Counted from the stretch's first letter, positions 22,575 to 31,318 are shown. The stretch: DNA of 35,742 nucleotides from JBBPZA01 sp963728925 (GCA_963728925.1 CAVSMB010000027.1:1-35742); one strand, 5' to 3'. Notes: a model not told the origin generated them from the letters alone. Program-made: numbers and translations.

Positions 22575-23480
22575 ATGATCTCTTCCAAGTGGACCTCCAA
22601 GGATCTTCCCCGCCAGGACGGCCGGACCTTCGTGATCACCGGCGCCAACAGCGGCATCGGCCTCGCCGCCGCCAAGGCGCTCGGCGGTGCGGGCGCGCGC
22701 GTCGTGCTGGCCGTCCGCACGCCCGCCAAGGGCGAGCAGGCGGCGACCGCCATCCCCGGCGAGACCGAGGTCCGGCGCCTGGATCTCGCCGACCTCGAGT
22801 CGGTGCGCGCCTTCGCCGACGAGTGGGACGGCGAGCTCGACGTGCTCGTCAACAACGCGGGCATCATGGCGGTCCCCGAGCAGCGCACCAAGGACGGCTT
22901 CGAGATGCAGATCGGGACCAACCACCTCGGGCACTTCGCGCTGACCAACCTCCTGCTGCCCAGGATCGGCGACCGCGTCGTCACCGTCGCGTCCGGCGCG
23001 CACCGGACGGGGTCGATCAGGCTCGACGACCTCAACTACGAGAAGGGCAGCTACGAGCGCTGGCGCGCCTACGGCCAGTCCAAGCTCGCCAACCTGCTCT
23101 TCACCCTCGAGCTGCAGCGCCGCCTCGACCAGGCCGGCTCGGACCTGCGCGCGATCGCTGCGCACCCGGGCTGGGCCGCGACGAACCTCCAGGCGCGCAC
23201 GGAGAACATCGTCCAGAACACCTTCATGGCGATCGGCAACAAGCTTCTCGCCCAGAGCGACGAGATGGGCGCCCTGCCGACCCTCTACGCTGCCACCCAG
23301 GACCTCCCGGGCTCGAGCTACGTGGGCCCGGACGGCTTCCAGGAGATGCGCGGACACCCGGCGCTCGCCGGCCGCAGCGCCGCGGCGAGCGATCTGGAGA
23401 CCGCCGAGCGCCTGTGGACGCTCTCCGAGGAGCTGACGGGAGTGAGCTTCCCCCTCGCGTCGCGCGCTCAGGCCGCGTAG
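22575..23480 (+). CDS. Short-chain dehydrogenase/reductase (retinol dehydrogenase-like)
   Basis: A 301-residue NAD(P)-dependent oxidoreductase. The cofactor loop is 'FVITGANSGIGLAAAKALGG' (T22-G29), followed by 'LDVLVNNAGIMAVP', the catalytic Ser in 'VVTVASGAHRTG' and Y166-G-Q-S-K170. The spacing and the 'HPGWAATNLQ' segment resemble the retinol dehydrogenase/WW-domain oxidoreductase-like SDR group, whose bacterial substrates are largely unknown. ATG 22575 is preceded by almost no free leader, because the broken TetR gene begins three bases away on the other strand. Its 3' end overlaps the convergent DUF2277 gene by 13 bases. Confidence 0.93.
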   Translation: MISSKWTSKDLPRQDGRTFVITGANSGIGLAAAKALGGAGARVVLAVRTPAKGEQAATAIPGETEVRRLDLADLESVRAFADEWDGELDVLVNNAGIMAVPEQRTKDGFEMQIGTNHLGHFALTNLLLPRIGDRVVTVASGAHRTGSIRLDDLNYEKGSYERWRAYGQSKLANLLFTLELQRRLDQAGSDLRAIAAHPGWAATNLQARTENIVQNTFMAIGNKLLAQSDEMGALPTLYAATQDLPGSSYVGPDGFQEMRGHPALAGRSAAASDLETAERLWTLSEELTGVSFPLASRAQAA

Positions 23481-23737
23481 CGCTGAGCGGCGCGGGCGCG
23501 GGCCTTCGCGGCCTCGGCCTCGCGGTCCTTGGGCGGCGCGGCCGTCGACAGCTCGCCGAGCAGCTCGGCGGAGACCTCCGCCACGGCGTCGACGGCACGC
23601 TCGAAGGCCGCGGCGTTCGCCTGCGAGGGCTTCGAGAAGCCGCTGATCTTGCGGACGTACTGCAACGCGGCGGCCCGGACCTCCTCGTCGGTGGCGGGCG
23701 GCTCGAAGTTGTAGAGGGTGCGGATGTTGCGACACAT
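23468..23737 (-). CDS. DUF2277 domain protein
   Basis: An 89-residue small protein. It begins with the family hallmark 'MCRNIRTLYNFEPPATDEEV', then 'AALQYVRKISGFSKPSQANA' and a helical stretch, and ends in a charged Ala/Arg tail. Family members are common in actinobacteria and have no established function. The Cys at position 2 and the helical fold are conserved features. ATG 23737 is clear; longer frames upstream are out of character. It is convergent with the SDR gene and divergent from the cupredoxin remnant. Confidence 0.92.
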   Translation of the reverse strand: MCRNIRTLYNFEPPATDEEVRAAALQYVRKISGFSKPSQANAAAFERAVDAVAEVSAELLGELSTAAPPKDREAEAAKARARAAQRYAA

Positions 23738-23777
23738 GCCCGCAGCGTAGCCGCCCGGAGCGAACGATCGGCACCGG

Positions 23778-24153
23778 TTGCCGGTGATCCCGGGTCGTCT
23801 CGCGCCGCCGGCCTGGCCGGTGCCGCTCACGGGGCTGGACAGCCGCGGCCGCGCGCGGACCATCGCCCGTCCGCCCGGCGCCCTCGCGCGCTTGAACCGC
23901 GGCACGACGATCGAGGTCAGCCGGTTCCGCTTCGGCCGGCCGCTGATCTCGGTCCCGGCCGGATCCACCCTGCGCTGGGCGTTCCCGACAAGACCCTTCA
24001 CAACGTCACCCTCGCCAACGGCCGTTGGGTTTCGCCTCGCTCAACCTCGGCGCGGGCGCCGGCTTCACGCAGCGCCTCAAGCGGCGGGGAACCTACCGGC
24101 TCTTCTGCTCGCTGCACCCGGTGCAGATGCAGCAGGTCGTGAAGGTCCGCTAG
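23778..24153 (+). pseudogene. Cupredoxin (plastocyanin-like) domain, 5'-truncated with two frameshifts
   Basis: Three consecutive frames encode one copper-protein domain: 'IARPPGALARLNRGTTIEVS' and 'RPLISVPAGSTLRWAF' (frame 1), 'DKTLHNVTLANG' (frame 2), and 'LGFASLNLGAGAGFTQRLKR' with 'GTYRLFCSLHPVQMQQVVKV' (frame 3). The copper ligands are present: His in 'LHNVT' and Cys, His and Met in 'CSLHPVQM'. Each frame change is repaired by adding one C, at 23984-23986 and 24022-24023. No signal peptide or upstream domain is seen after GTG 23778, so the 5' part of a larger secreted copper protein seems lost. Its stop overlaps the convergent oxidoreductase stop. Confidence 0.75.
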
Positions 24154-25685
24154 CTCGGAAGGTCGGCGATCACCGCCCGCGCCGCGGCCCGGCCCGGCGC
24201 GCCCGCCACCCCGCCGAGCGGCGCGGTTCCCGCGCCGCTCACGTAGAGCCCCGGCACCGGCGTGCGGTGCGAGGCCAGCGCCCGGGTCGGGCGCAGGGGG
24301 CCGAGCTGGTCGGGCGTCATGTCCAGGTACATCGGGTGCGCCCCGGGCCAGCGCAGCTCGCGCGCCATCGCCTCCGGGGTACGGACGGCGATCGCGCCGA
24401 TGGAGTCGCGGAAGCCGGGCGCGCGGCGCTCCACCTGCTCGAGCAGGCTCTCGACGACCGCCGGTGCGGTGGCGTCCCAGCCGCCCTCGATCTCGAACGG
24501 CGCCGCCGGGCAGGCGAGGTAGACGGTGTGGCGACCGGGCGGCGCCAGCGTGGCGTCGAGCGCCGACGGGGTGAACGCGTAAGCGGGCGCCGGGAGGTGG
24601 ATGCGGCGGTCCTGCGCCGCACGGAAGCCGGCCCGCAGCTCGTCGAGCTCGTCGACGTAGCTCTGCAGCCCGTTCCAGTCGCCCGGTCGCGCGCCGGCGT
24701 AGGGCGGCAGGCGGTCGACGGCGATGTGCGCGAGCATCTGCACGCTGTTGGAGCGCCGCGCGGCCGCGAGCTCCGCCCCGTCCGGTCCCTCCAGGGGCGG
24801 GTCGAGCAGCTCGAGCAGGGCGACGCGCGGGTCGAGCGTCGTCACGATCGCGTCGGCGCCGATCCGTTCGCCGGACTCGAGCGCCACCGCGCGGGCGCGC
24901 CCGGAGGTCGCGTCGATCCGCTCGACGCCCGCGTCGCAGCGCACCGCGCCGCCCGACCGCTCCAGCCGCGCCACCAGGGCGTCGGCCAGGCCCTGCGCCC
25001 CGCCCATCGCGTGCCACTGCCCGTAGCGGTGATAGGCGGCCTGCCAGAGGCCGAACGCCGCACCGCCCGGGTCGTCGGGACCGGCGCTGGCGTGGGCGGC
25101 GAAGGCGCTCACCGGGCCCCTCGTCAGATCGGAGGGCAGGCGCGAGCGCAGCAGCGTCCCGTAGGAGCCGAGCAGCGCGGAGACGAGGCGGCCCGGCCGC
25201 ACCCGGATCGCGCGCAGCGCAGCCGGCAGCCTGCGCAGCAGAGTGCCGGTCTCAGCGCGGGGGCCGCGCGCTCCCATGCCGGCAGTCACGAGCTCGATGA
25301 GCGGCATGGCCTCGGCCATGAACGCGGCGTAGGCGGCGGCCTCGTCGCCGTCGAGCTCGGCGATCGACGCCACCGTCCGCTCGACGGAGCGGTGGAAGCG
25401 CACGCGCCGGCCGTCGGCGAAGACGGCGACCGCGAAGGGATCCATCTCGCAGTATTCGAGCCCCATCTCGGCGAGACCGAGATCGCCGGGGATGCCCGTC
25501 ATGTTGATCAGGTTGTGCGCGACCGAGTGGGTGTCGAAGCGGTGGCCAGGGACGGTCTCATCGGTGCGCGACCCACCGCCCGCCTTGCCGGACTGCTCGA
25601 GGACCACCACGGCGTGGCCCGCCCGCGCGAGGTAGCACGCGCACACGAGCCCGTTGTGCCCCGCGCCGACGACGATGGTCTTCAT
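24150..25685 (-). CDS. FAD-dependent oxidoreductase, phytoene desaturase/PYROXD2-like
   Basis: A 511-residue flavoprotein. The N-terminal Rossmann motif is 'IVVGAGHNGLVCACYLARAG' with 'VVLEQSGKAGGGSRTDE'. The C-terminal FAD motif 'GLYVSGAGTAPLGGVAGAPG' is diagnostic for the CrtI/PYROXD2 group. Typical length for the family. CrtI members desaturate carotenoid precursors, but with no carotenoid genes nearby, and because this sequence is closer in style to the NAD(P)/FAD-dependent 'PYROXD2' type, the substrate is left open. ATG 25685 begins the motif directly. It is divergent from the HD gene, 71 bases away. Confidence 0.9.
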   Translation of the reverse strand: MKTIVVGAGHNGLVCACYLARAGHAVVVLEQSGKAGGGSRTDETVPGHRFDTHSVAHNLINMTGIPGDLGLAEMGLEYCEMDPFAVAVFADGRRVRFHRSVERTVASIAELDGDEAAAYAAFMAEAMPLIELVTAGMGARGPRAETGTLLRRLPAALRAIRVRPGRLVSALLGSYGTLLRSRLPSDLTRGPVSAFAAHASAGPDDPGGAAFGLWQAAYHRYGQWHAMGGAQGLADALVARLERSGGAVRCDAGVERIDATSGRARAVALESGERIGADAIVTTLDPRVALLELLDPPLEGPDGAELAAARRSNSVQMLAHIAVDRLPPYAGARPGDWNGLQSYVDELDELRAGFRAAQDRRIHLPAPAYAFTPSALDATLAPPGRHTVYLACPAAPFEIEGGWDATAPAVVESLLEQVERRAPGFRDSIGAIAVRTPEAMARELRWPGAHPMYLDMTPDQLGPLRPTRALASHRTPVPGLYVSGAGTAPLGGVAGAPGRAAARAVIADLPS

Positions 25686-25756
25686 CGGCAGACCGCCGCC
25701 GCCGCGATCACCGTTTCTTCACCGCATCGACCGGACGGTCGGGTATCGAGCAGGCG

Positions 25757-26350
25757 ATGAGCGAGCAGCTGCCGCCCTTCGCCCGAGGCCTCACGGTCAC
25801 GCCGCGGGCGATCGCCTACGCCCGCGACCGGCACGCCGACCAGAGGCGCCAGGTCGATGCGGCGCCGTTCATCCTGCACCCGCTCGAGGTGGCCATGCTC
25901 CTGCATGGTCGCGGATACGACGACGAGGTGGTCGCGGCCGGCGCCCTGCACGACGTGCTCGAGAAGACCTCCGCACAGCGCGGTGACCTGGAGGTCCGCT
26001 TCGGCGCGCGGGTGGCCGGCCTCGTGGCCGCCGTGAGCGACCCCGAGAGCGTCGAGGGCTACGAGGAGCGCAAGGCGGCCCTGCGCCGGCAGGTGGCGGC
26101 GGCGGGCCCCGATGCGCAGGCGATCTACGCGGCCGACAAGGTCGCCAAGGCACGCGAGCTTCGTGCTCAGGCGGCGCGCCTGCACGTCTCGCTGGCCGAC
26201 CCGGACCTGAGGCAGCGCCTGAGCCACTACGAGCGCAGCCTCGAGACCCTGCAGCAGGCGCTACCCGACGCGCCGCTGGTCCACCAGCTGGAGTTCGAGC
26301 TGTGGGCGCTGCGGCAGCTGCCACCGCCGCGCGATCCACCTGCGGGCTAG
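25757..26350 (+). CDS. HD domain protein, RelA/SpoT hydrolase-like (Mesh1-type)
   Basis: A 197-residue HD-superfamily phosphohydrolase. The metal-binding residues are visible: H41 in 'APFILHPLEVAMLL', H65-D66 in 'VAAGALHDVLEKT' and an Asp in 'IYAADKVAKARELR'. This pattern matches the (p)ppGpp hydrolase domain of RelA/SpoT and stand-alone Mesh1-like enzymes. The 'HDVLEKT' sequence corresponds to their 'HDVIEDT', with Lys in place of Asp, so the exact activity is uncertain. No synthetase or TGS domain is attached. ATG 25757 is the natural start. The stop codon overlaps the stop of the convergent universal stress protein. Confidence 0.87.
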   Translation: MSEQLPPFARGLTVTPRAIAYARDRHADQRRQVDAAPFILHPLEVAMLLHGRGYDDEVVAAGALHDVLEKTSAQRGDLEVRFGARVAGLVAAVSDPESVEGYEERKAALRRQVAAAGPDAQAIYAADKVAKARELRAQAARLHVSLADPDLRQRLSHYERSLETLQQALPDAPLVHQLEFELWALRQLPPPRDPPAG

Positions 26351-26819
26351 GACGGTCCAGGCGTCGTCGTCGAGCCGTGCGGGACCACGACGACCGGCCG
26401 GTCGGCCTCGTGCAGGAGGGCGTGGGCCACGCTGCCGAGCGCCGCGCGGAAGCGTCCGTACCCGCGCGTGCCGACGACGATCTCGTCGGCGTCCTCGTCG
26501 GCGGCCGCCTGCACGAGCACCCGCGAGGCCGGTCCTCGCATGAGCACGGCTCGGCACTCGACCCCGTCGACCCGGTCTCCGAGCTCGTCCAGGACGGCGC
26601 GGCCGTGCCTGCTCGAGACGTCGAAGAACGATTCATACTCGGGCGTTCCCCGGAAGTGCGGCGGCGCCTCGGCCGCGTACACGGCGATAAGCACGCCGTC
26701 GCCGGTCACGCGCCGGGCGGGGTAGGACAGCGCCTCTCGCGCGTGCTCGGAGCCGTCGTGCCGACGACCGCGCGCCGGGTCGTCGGACCCCCGCCGCCGG
26801 CTTCCCCTTCGCCCGTCAT
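26347..26819 (-). pseudogene. Universal stress protein (UspA family), one-base frameshift near the N-terminus
   Basis: The open part (from GTG 26709) encodes 'VLIAVYAAEAPPHFRGTPEY' to 'GSVAHALLHEADRPVVVVPH', including the ATP-binding signature 'VVGTRGYGRFRAALGS' (G-x2-G-x9-G-S type). A UspA normally begins 'VVGTDGSEHAREAL'; exactly this sequence is found upstream, but split: 'RRAVVGT' in one frame from ATG 26819 and 'DGSEHAREALSYPARR' joined to the open frame. Restoring one base near 26758 gives a complete ~157-residue protein with normal codon use. Without it the protein would lack its first strand and nucleotide loop. Confidence 0.85.
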
Positions 26820-26883
26820 CGCTTCTCGTGATCGCCGGATCGTGCCTCCGTCAAACCACGCGACGCGGCAAACTGCCCGCGCC

Positions 26884-28095
26884 GTGACCCAGACCCTCTC
26901 GATCGAGCACGCGCGGCGCCTGGCGCTGCACGCGCAGGGGCTCGCCGCACCGCCGGGGGCGGGGACGCGCGTCGGAGACGTCGTCGCCCGTCTCGGGTGC
27001 CTGCAGCTCGACCCCGTCGGGGTCGTCGCGCGCTCGCCGCTGCTCGTGCTGCGGGCGCGGCTGATGGGTGGGACGCACGCGGCGCACGAGCGCTCGCTCG
27101 AGCGCGCCGCCTACCGCGACCGCGAGCTGTTCGAGTACTGGTGCCACGAGGCCAGCCTCTGTCACCTGAGCGACCTGCCCTTGCACCGGTGGGCCATGCG
27201 GACCTACCTCGACCGCCTGTCGGGGGCGCGCTCGGTGACGCATCGCTGGCTGGCCGCCAACGCCGAGTTCGCCGAGCACGTGGTCGCCGACCTGCAAGCG
27301 CGCGGGCCGCTGCGCGCGCGCGATCTCGAGGACCGCTCGGCGGCGGCATGGGCGTGGGGCCACTGGACCGACGAGGTCTCCTCGCGCCAGACGGTCGCCC
27401 GCCTCCTGGACCGGCTGTGGATGATCGGTCGTGTCGGCGTCGTCGACCGCGCGGCCGGCGAGCGTCGCTGGGACGTCATGACCCGGTGCCTCCCCGAGGG
27501 AGCGCTGGCCGCCGCAGACGACGCGCTCCTGGGGGAGCACGAGGCCGTCCGCCGCGCCACGCTGCGCGCGGTCGGCATGCTCGGCGTCGCGCGTGCGGCG
27601 CACGTCACTGCGCACTTCACCCGCCGCCGCTACCCCGGCCTGGGCGGCGCCGGCCGCGGCGTGCTCGGCACGCTGGAGCGCTCAGGCCAGCTGCGGCGCG
27701 TGCGCGTCGCCGGCCTGCGCGGCGACTGGTGGGCGCGGCCCGACGACCTCGAAGCGGTCGCGGGCCTCGAGCCGGGGCGCCGGACGCTCGCGCTGTCGCC
27801 CTTCGACAACCTGCTCTGCGACCGCGCCCGCACGGCCGAGCTCTTCGGCTTCGATCACCGCCTGGAGATCTACGTCCCGCCGGCCAAGCGCCGCTGGGGC
27901 TACTACGTGCTGCCCGTGCTCCACGGCGAGCGGCTGGTGGCCCGGGCCGACCTCCGCCTCGAGCGCACTCCTGCAGGCTCGGTCCTGCGCGTGCTCAGCG
28001 TGCTCCACGAGCCCGGCCGCCGGGCGCCGGGCGCGGTCGAGCGGTCGTTGCGCGCCCTCGCCCACTGGCGAGGCGCGCAGCTCGGAGGCGCTTAG
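26884..28095 (+). CDS. YcaQ/AlkX-like DNA glycosylase (HTH_42, DUF1006)
   Basis: A 403-residue protein of the AlkZ-like glycosylase superfamily, built of winged-helix repeats that unhook interstrand crosslinks or remove alkylated bases. The catalytic motif of the AlkX/YcaQ subgroup, Q-phi-D, is present as 'GCLQLDPVGVVARS' (Q41-L-D43); the AlkZ antibiotic-resistance subgroup has Q-phi-Q instead. Other family blocks are 'RDRELFEYWCHEASLCHLSD', 'LSPFDNLLCDRARTAELFGF' and 'YYVLPVLHGERLVARADLRL'. GTG 26884 is the best start; the longer frame overlaps the stress-protein promoter region. Predicted role: general DNA crosslink/alkylation repair in the cytoplasm, not linked to a visible antibiotic cluster. 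Confidence 0.88.
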   Translation: MTQTLSIEHARRLALHAQGLAAPPGAGTRVGDVVARLGCLQLDPVGVVARSPLLVLRARLMGGTHAAHERSLERAAYRDRELFEYWCHEASLCHLSDLPLHRWAMRTYLDRLSGARSVTHRWLAANAEFAEHVVADLQARGPLRARDLEDRSAAAWAWGHWTDEVSSRQTVARLLDRLWMIGRVGVVDRAAGERRWDVMTRCLPEGALAAADDALLGEHEAVRRATLRAVGMLGVARAAHVTAHFTRRRYPGLGGAGRGVLGTLERSGQLRRVRVAGLRGDWWARPDDLEAVAGLEPGRRTLALSPFDNLLCDRARTAELFGFDHRLEIYVPPAKRRWGYYVLPVLHGERLVARADLRLERTPAGSVLRVLSVLHEPGRRAPGAVERSLRALAHWRGAQLGGA

Positions 28096-28157
28096 GACGA
28101 GGTACCCTCGCCTCCTCGGGTTTCCGTGTGCCGCTCACCGGGCACCGCACTTCCGCG

Positions 28158-30179
28158 ATGAACGACACCGAACTCACCCGCCTGTCGATCGACACGATCC
28201 GCGGACTGGCCATGGACTCCGTCCAGAAGGCCAACGCCGGTCACCCGGGCACCGCGATGGCGCTCGCACCGCTCGCCTACACGATCTTCACGCGCTTCCT
28301 GCGCGCCGACCCGAGCGACACCGAGTGGCCCGACCGCGACCGCTTCGTGCTCTCCTCCGGCCACGCCTGCATCCTGCAGTACAGCCTGCTCCACCTCACG
28401 GGCTACGACCTCTCGCTCGACGACCTCAAGCAGTTCCGTCAGTGGGGATCGCGGACCCCCGGCCACCCCGAGCGCGGGCACACCCCGGGCGTCGAGGTGA
28501 CGACCGGCCCGCTGGGCCAGGGCTTCGGCAACGCGGTCGGGATGGCGGTGGCCGAGCGCTTCCTCGGCGACCGCTTCAACCGCCCCGGAAGCGAGGTCGT
28601 CGACCACAACGTCTACGTGATCTGCTCCGACGGCGACCTGATGGAGGGCGTCAGCGCGGAGGCCGCCTCGATCGCCGGTCAGTTCGGGCTGGGCAAGCTC
28701 GTCGTCTGCTTCGACGACAACCACATCACCATCGACGGCACCACGGCGATCTCGTTCTCGGGCGAGGACCACCTCAAGCGCTTCGAGGCCTACGGATGGC
28801 ACACCGAGCGCGTCGAGGACTCCGAGGACCTCGATGAGCTGGCGGCCGCCCTGGCCGCCGGCCGCGACGAGACCGAGCGGCCCACCTTCGTCTCCATCCG
28901 CTCGCACATCGCCTACCCGGCTCCGAACGCGGTGGACACCGCCAAGAGCCACGGCTCGGCGCTCGGCGAGGACGAGGTGCGGGCGACCAAGGAGGTCATG
29001 GGCTTCGACCCCGACCAGCACTTCCGCGTCGACGACGAGGTCCTGCGCCACATGGACCTGCGCGGGCGCGGCGGCGAGGAGCGCGCGCGCTGGAGCGAGC
29101 GCTTCGAGGCGTGGAGCGAGCGCTACCCCGCGATGCGCGAGGACTGGGATCGCGCCTGGGCCGCGAAGCTGCGGGAGGGCTGGCGCGATCTCTTGCCGAC
29201 CTTCGAGGCGGGCGAGAAGATCGCCACGCGCTCGGCCGGCCAGAAGGTGATGCAGGCCTTCGGGCCGGCGGCGCCGACGATGCTCGGAGGCGCTGCTGAC
29301 CTGGTGGAGTCCACCAAGACGGTGTTCGAGGGGGCGGGCGAGTTCTCGCGCGTGCACGCCGGGCGCAACGTGCCCTTCGGCATCCGCGAGCACGCGATGG
29401 GAGCGATCGTCAACGGCGCCGCCGCCCACGGCGGGGTGGTCAAGCCCTACGGCTCGACCTTCCTCATCTTCTCGGACTACATGCGCCCGAGCGTCCGCCT
29501 CTCGGCCCTGTCGAACCTGCCGGTCGTCTGGGTGTGGACCCATGACTCGATCGGCCTCGGCGAGGACGGCCCGACCCACCAGCCCGTCGAGCACTACATG
29601 GCCCTGCGCGCGATCCCCCACCTCTGGTTCGTCCGGCCAGCCGACGCGAACGAGACGGCGGTCGCGTGGGAGGTGGCCCTCGAGCGCGAGGACGGCCCGG
29701 TGGCGCTTGCGCTCTCGCGCCAGAACGTCCCCGTCCTCGACCGCTCCGAGCTCGGCGCCGCCGAGGGCCTCAAGCGCGGCGCCTACGTCCTGTGGGACTC
29801 GACCGGCGAGAACGACGGCGCGCCCAACCTGATCCTCATCGCCACGGGCGCCGAGGTGGCTTCGACGCTCGAGGCCGGCCGCAGCCTGGCCGAGAACGGC
29901 ACCCGCGTCCGCGTGGTCTCCATGCCGTGCTGGGAGCTCTTCGAGGCCGAGTCGGATGAGTATCGCGACAGCGTGCTCCCGCCCGAGAGCCGCGCGCGGC
30001 TGTCGGTCGAGCCGGGGGTCAGCCTCGGCTGGTCGAAGTGGGTCGGCGACCACGGCGACGTCCTGGGCCTCGACCGCTTCGGCGCCTCCGCGCCCGGCAC
30101 GACGGTCCTCGAGCAGCTCGGCTTCGGCGTCGAGAACATCGCCACGCGCGCGTCAGCCCTGCTCGAGCACGTCGCCTGA
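28158..30179 (+). CDS. tkt: Transketolase
   Basis: Transfers two-carbon units between sugar phosphates in the non-oxidative pentose phosphate pathway, using ThDP. The 673-residue protein has the full architecture: N-terminal 'NAGHPGTAMALAPLAYTIFT', the ThDP/Mg motif 'CSDGDLMEGVSAEAAS' with 'DDNHITIDG' near residues 158-195, the Pyr-domain catalytic Glu in 'NVPFGIREHAMGAIVNGAAA', and 'THDSIGLGEDGPTHQPVEHY'. The C-terminal domain ends 'TVLEQLGFGVENI'. ATG 28158 begins the standard 'LTRLSIDTIRGLAMDSVQKA' segment. The transaldolase gene follows after 17 bases, so both pathway enzymes are made from one transcript. Confidence 0.97.
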   Translation: MNDTELTRLSIDTIRGLAMDSVQKANAGHPGTAMALAPLAYTIFTRFLRADPSDTEWPDRDRFVLSSGHACILQYSLLHLTGYDLSLDDLKQFRQWGSRTPGHPERGHTPGVEVTTGPLGQGFGNAVGMAVAERFLGDRFNRPGSEVVDHNVYVICSDGDLMEGVSAEAASIAGQFGLGKLVVCFDDNHITIDGTTAISFSGEDHLKRFEAYGWHTERVEDSEDLDELAAALAAGRDETERPTFVSIRSHIAYPAPNAVDTAKSHGSALGEDEVRATKEVMGFDPDQHFRVDDEVLRHMDLRGRGGEERARWSERFEAWSERYPAMREDWDRAWAAKLREGWRDLLPTFEAGEKIATRSAGQKVMQAFGPAAPTMLGGAADLVESTKTVFEGAGEFSRVHAGRNVPFGIREHAMGAIVNGAAAHGGVVKPYGSTFLIFSDYMRPSVRLSALSNLPVVWVWTHDSIGLGEDGPTHQPVEHYMALRAIPHLWFVRPADANETAVAWEVALEREDGPVALALSRQNVPVLDRSELGAAEGLKRGAYVLWDSTGENDGAPNLILIATGAEVASTLEAGRSLAENGTRVRVVSMPCWELFEAESDEYRDSVLPPESRARLSVEPGVSLGWSKWVGDHGDVLGLDRFGASAPGTTVLEQLGFGVENIATRASALLEHVA

Positions 30180-30196
30180 CTCACGAAAGGACGCCA

Positions 30197-31318
30197 ATGC
30201 CCTCCTCCCCCCTCCAGCGACTCTCGACGCTCGGCCAGAGCGTCTGGATCGACTTCCTCTCGCGCGAGGCGATCCGCGGCGGCCATCTCCAGGAGCTGAT
30301 CGACGAGGCCGCCGTCGTCGGTGCGACCTCCAACCCGACGATCTTCCAGAAGGCCATGGCCTCGGGTGACGCCTACGACGAGCAGATCCAGGAGCTGCAC
30401 CGCGCCGGCACGGAGGACGCCAACGAGATCTTCTGGGCGCTCGCGCAGCGGGACGTCCAGGAGGCGTGCGACCTCTTCCGGCCGGTGTGGGACGCCGGCA
30501 CGGCGCGCGACGGCTATGTCTCGCTCGAGGTCGATCCCGGGCTGGCCTACGACACCCTGGAGACCGTCCAGGAGGCGATGCGCATCCACGAGGAGGTCGA
30601 CCGTCCCAACCTCCTGGTCAAGATCCCCGCCACCAAGCCGGGCCTCGCGGCGATCGAGGACTGCATCGCCAAGGGGAAGTCGATCAACGTCACGCTGATC
30701 TTCTCGCTGCGCCGCTACGACGAGGTCGTCGAGTCCTATGTCCGCGGGCTCGAACGGCTGGTGGCCGAGGGCGGCGACCCGTCGAAGGTCGCCTCGGTCG
30801 CGAGCTTCTTCGTCTCGCGCATCGACACCGAGGCCGACCGCCGCCTCGACGAAGTCGGCGGCCACGACCACCTCAAGGGCAAGCTCGCGATCGCCAACGC
30901 CAAGCTCGCCTACCAGCACTACAAGACAGCCTTCTCCGGCGAGCGCTGGGAGTACCTGACCGACAAGGGCGCGAAGCCCCAGCGCGTGCTCTGGGCCTCG
31001 ACGTCGACGAAGAACCCCGACTACCCCGACATCATGTACGTCGAGGAGCTGATCGGCCCGGACACCGTCGACACCATGCCCGAGGAGACGATCGTCGACT
31101 ACCAGGACCACGGCCAGCCCACGCCGCGTCTTGAGCTCGGGGTCAACGACGCCCGCCGCGTGCTCGACGAGCTCGAGAAGGCCGGCGTCGACTACGTCGG
31201 CGTGACCGACACCCTCGAGCGCGAGGGCGTTGAGAAGTTCGCCGACTCCTTCGACGAGCTGATCGAGGGGCTGCGCGAGAAGCTGCAGGCGCCCGAGCCT
31301 GCGGGCGCGCCCGGCTGA
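30197..31318 (+). CDS. tal: Transaldolase
   Basis: Transfers a dihydroxyacetone unit from sedoheptulose-7-phosphate to glyceraldehyde-3-phosphate through a Schiff base. The 373-residue length fits the actinobacterial/cyanobacterial type. Key motifs: 'AVVGATSNPTIFQKAMASGD', the Schiff-base Lys in 'NLLVKIPATKPGLAAIEDCI' (K142), 'INVTLIFSLRRYDEVVESYV', 'VASVASFFVSRIDTEADRRL' and 'ASTSTKNPDYPDIMYVEELI'. GAAAGGA precedes ATG 30197 with good spacing. It is the second gene of the transketolase operon. A loose stem with a long loop follows the stop. Confidence 0.97.
   Translation: MPSSPLQRLSTLGQSVWIDFLSREAIRGGHLQELIDEAAVVGATSNPTIFQKAMASGDAYDEQIQELHRAGTEDANEIFWALAQRDVQEACDLFRPVWDAGTARDGYVSLEVDPGLAYDTLETVQEAMRIHEEVDRPNLLVKIPATKPGLAAIEDCIAKGKSINVTLIFSLRRYDEVVESYVRGLERLVAEGGDPSKVASVASFFVSRIDTEADRRLDEVGGHDHLKGKLAIANAKLAYQHYKTAFSGERWEYLTDKGAKPQRVLWASTSTKNPDYPDIMYVEELIGPDTVDTMPEETIVDYQDHGQPTPRLELGVNDARRVLDELEKAGVDYVGVTDTLEREGVEKFADSFDELIEGLREKLQAPEPAGAPG

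Noticed and set aside
26997..28157. Upstream extension of transketolase into the glycosylase gene
   Set aside because: Transketolase similarity starts at 28158; the extension is low-complexity shadow of the glycosylase frame.
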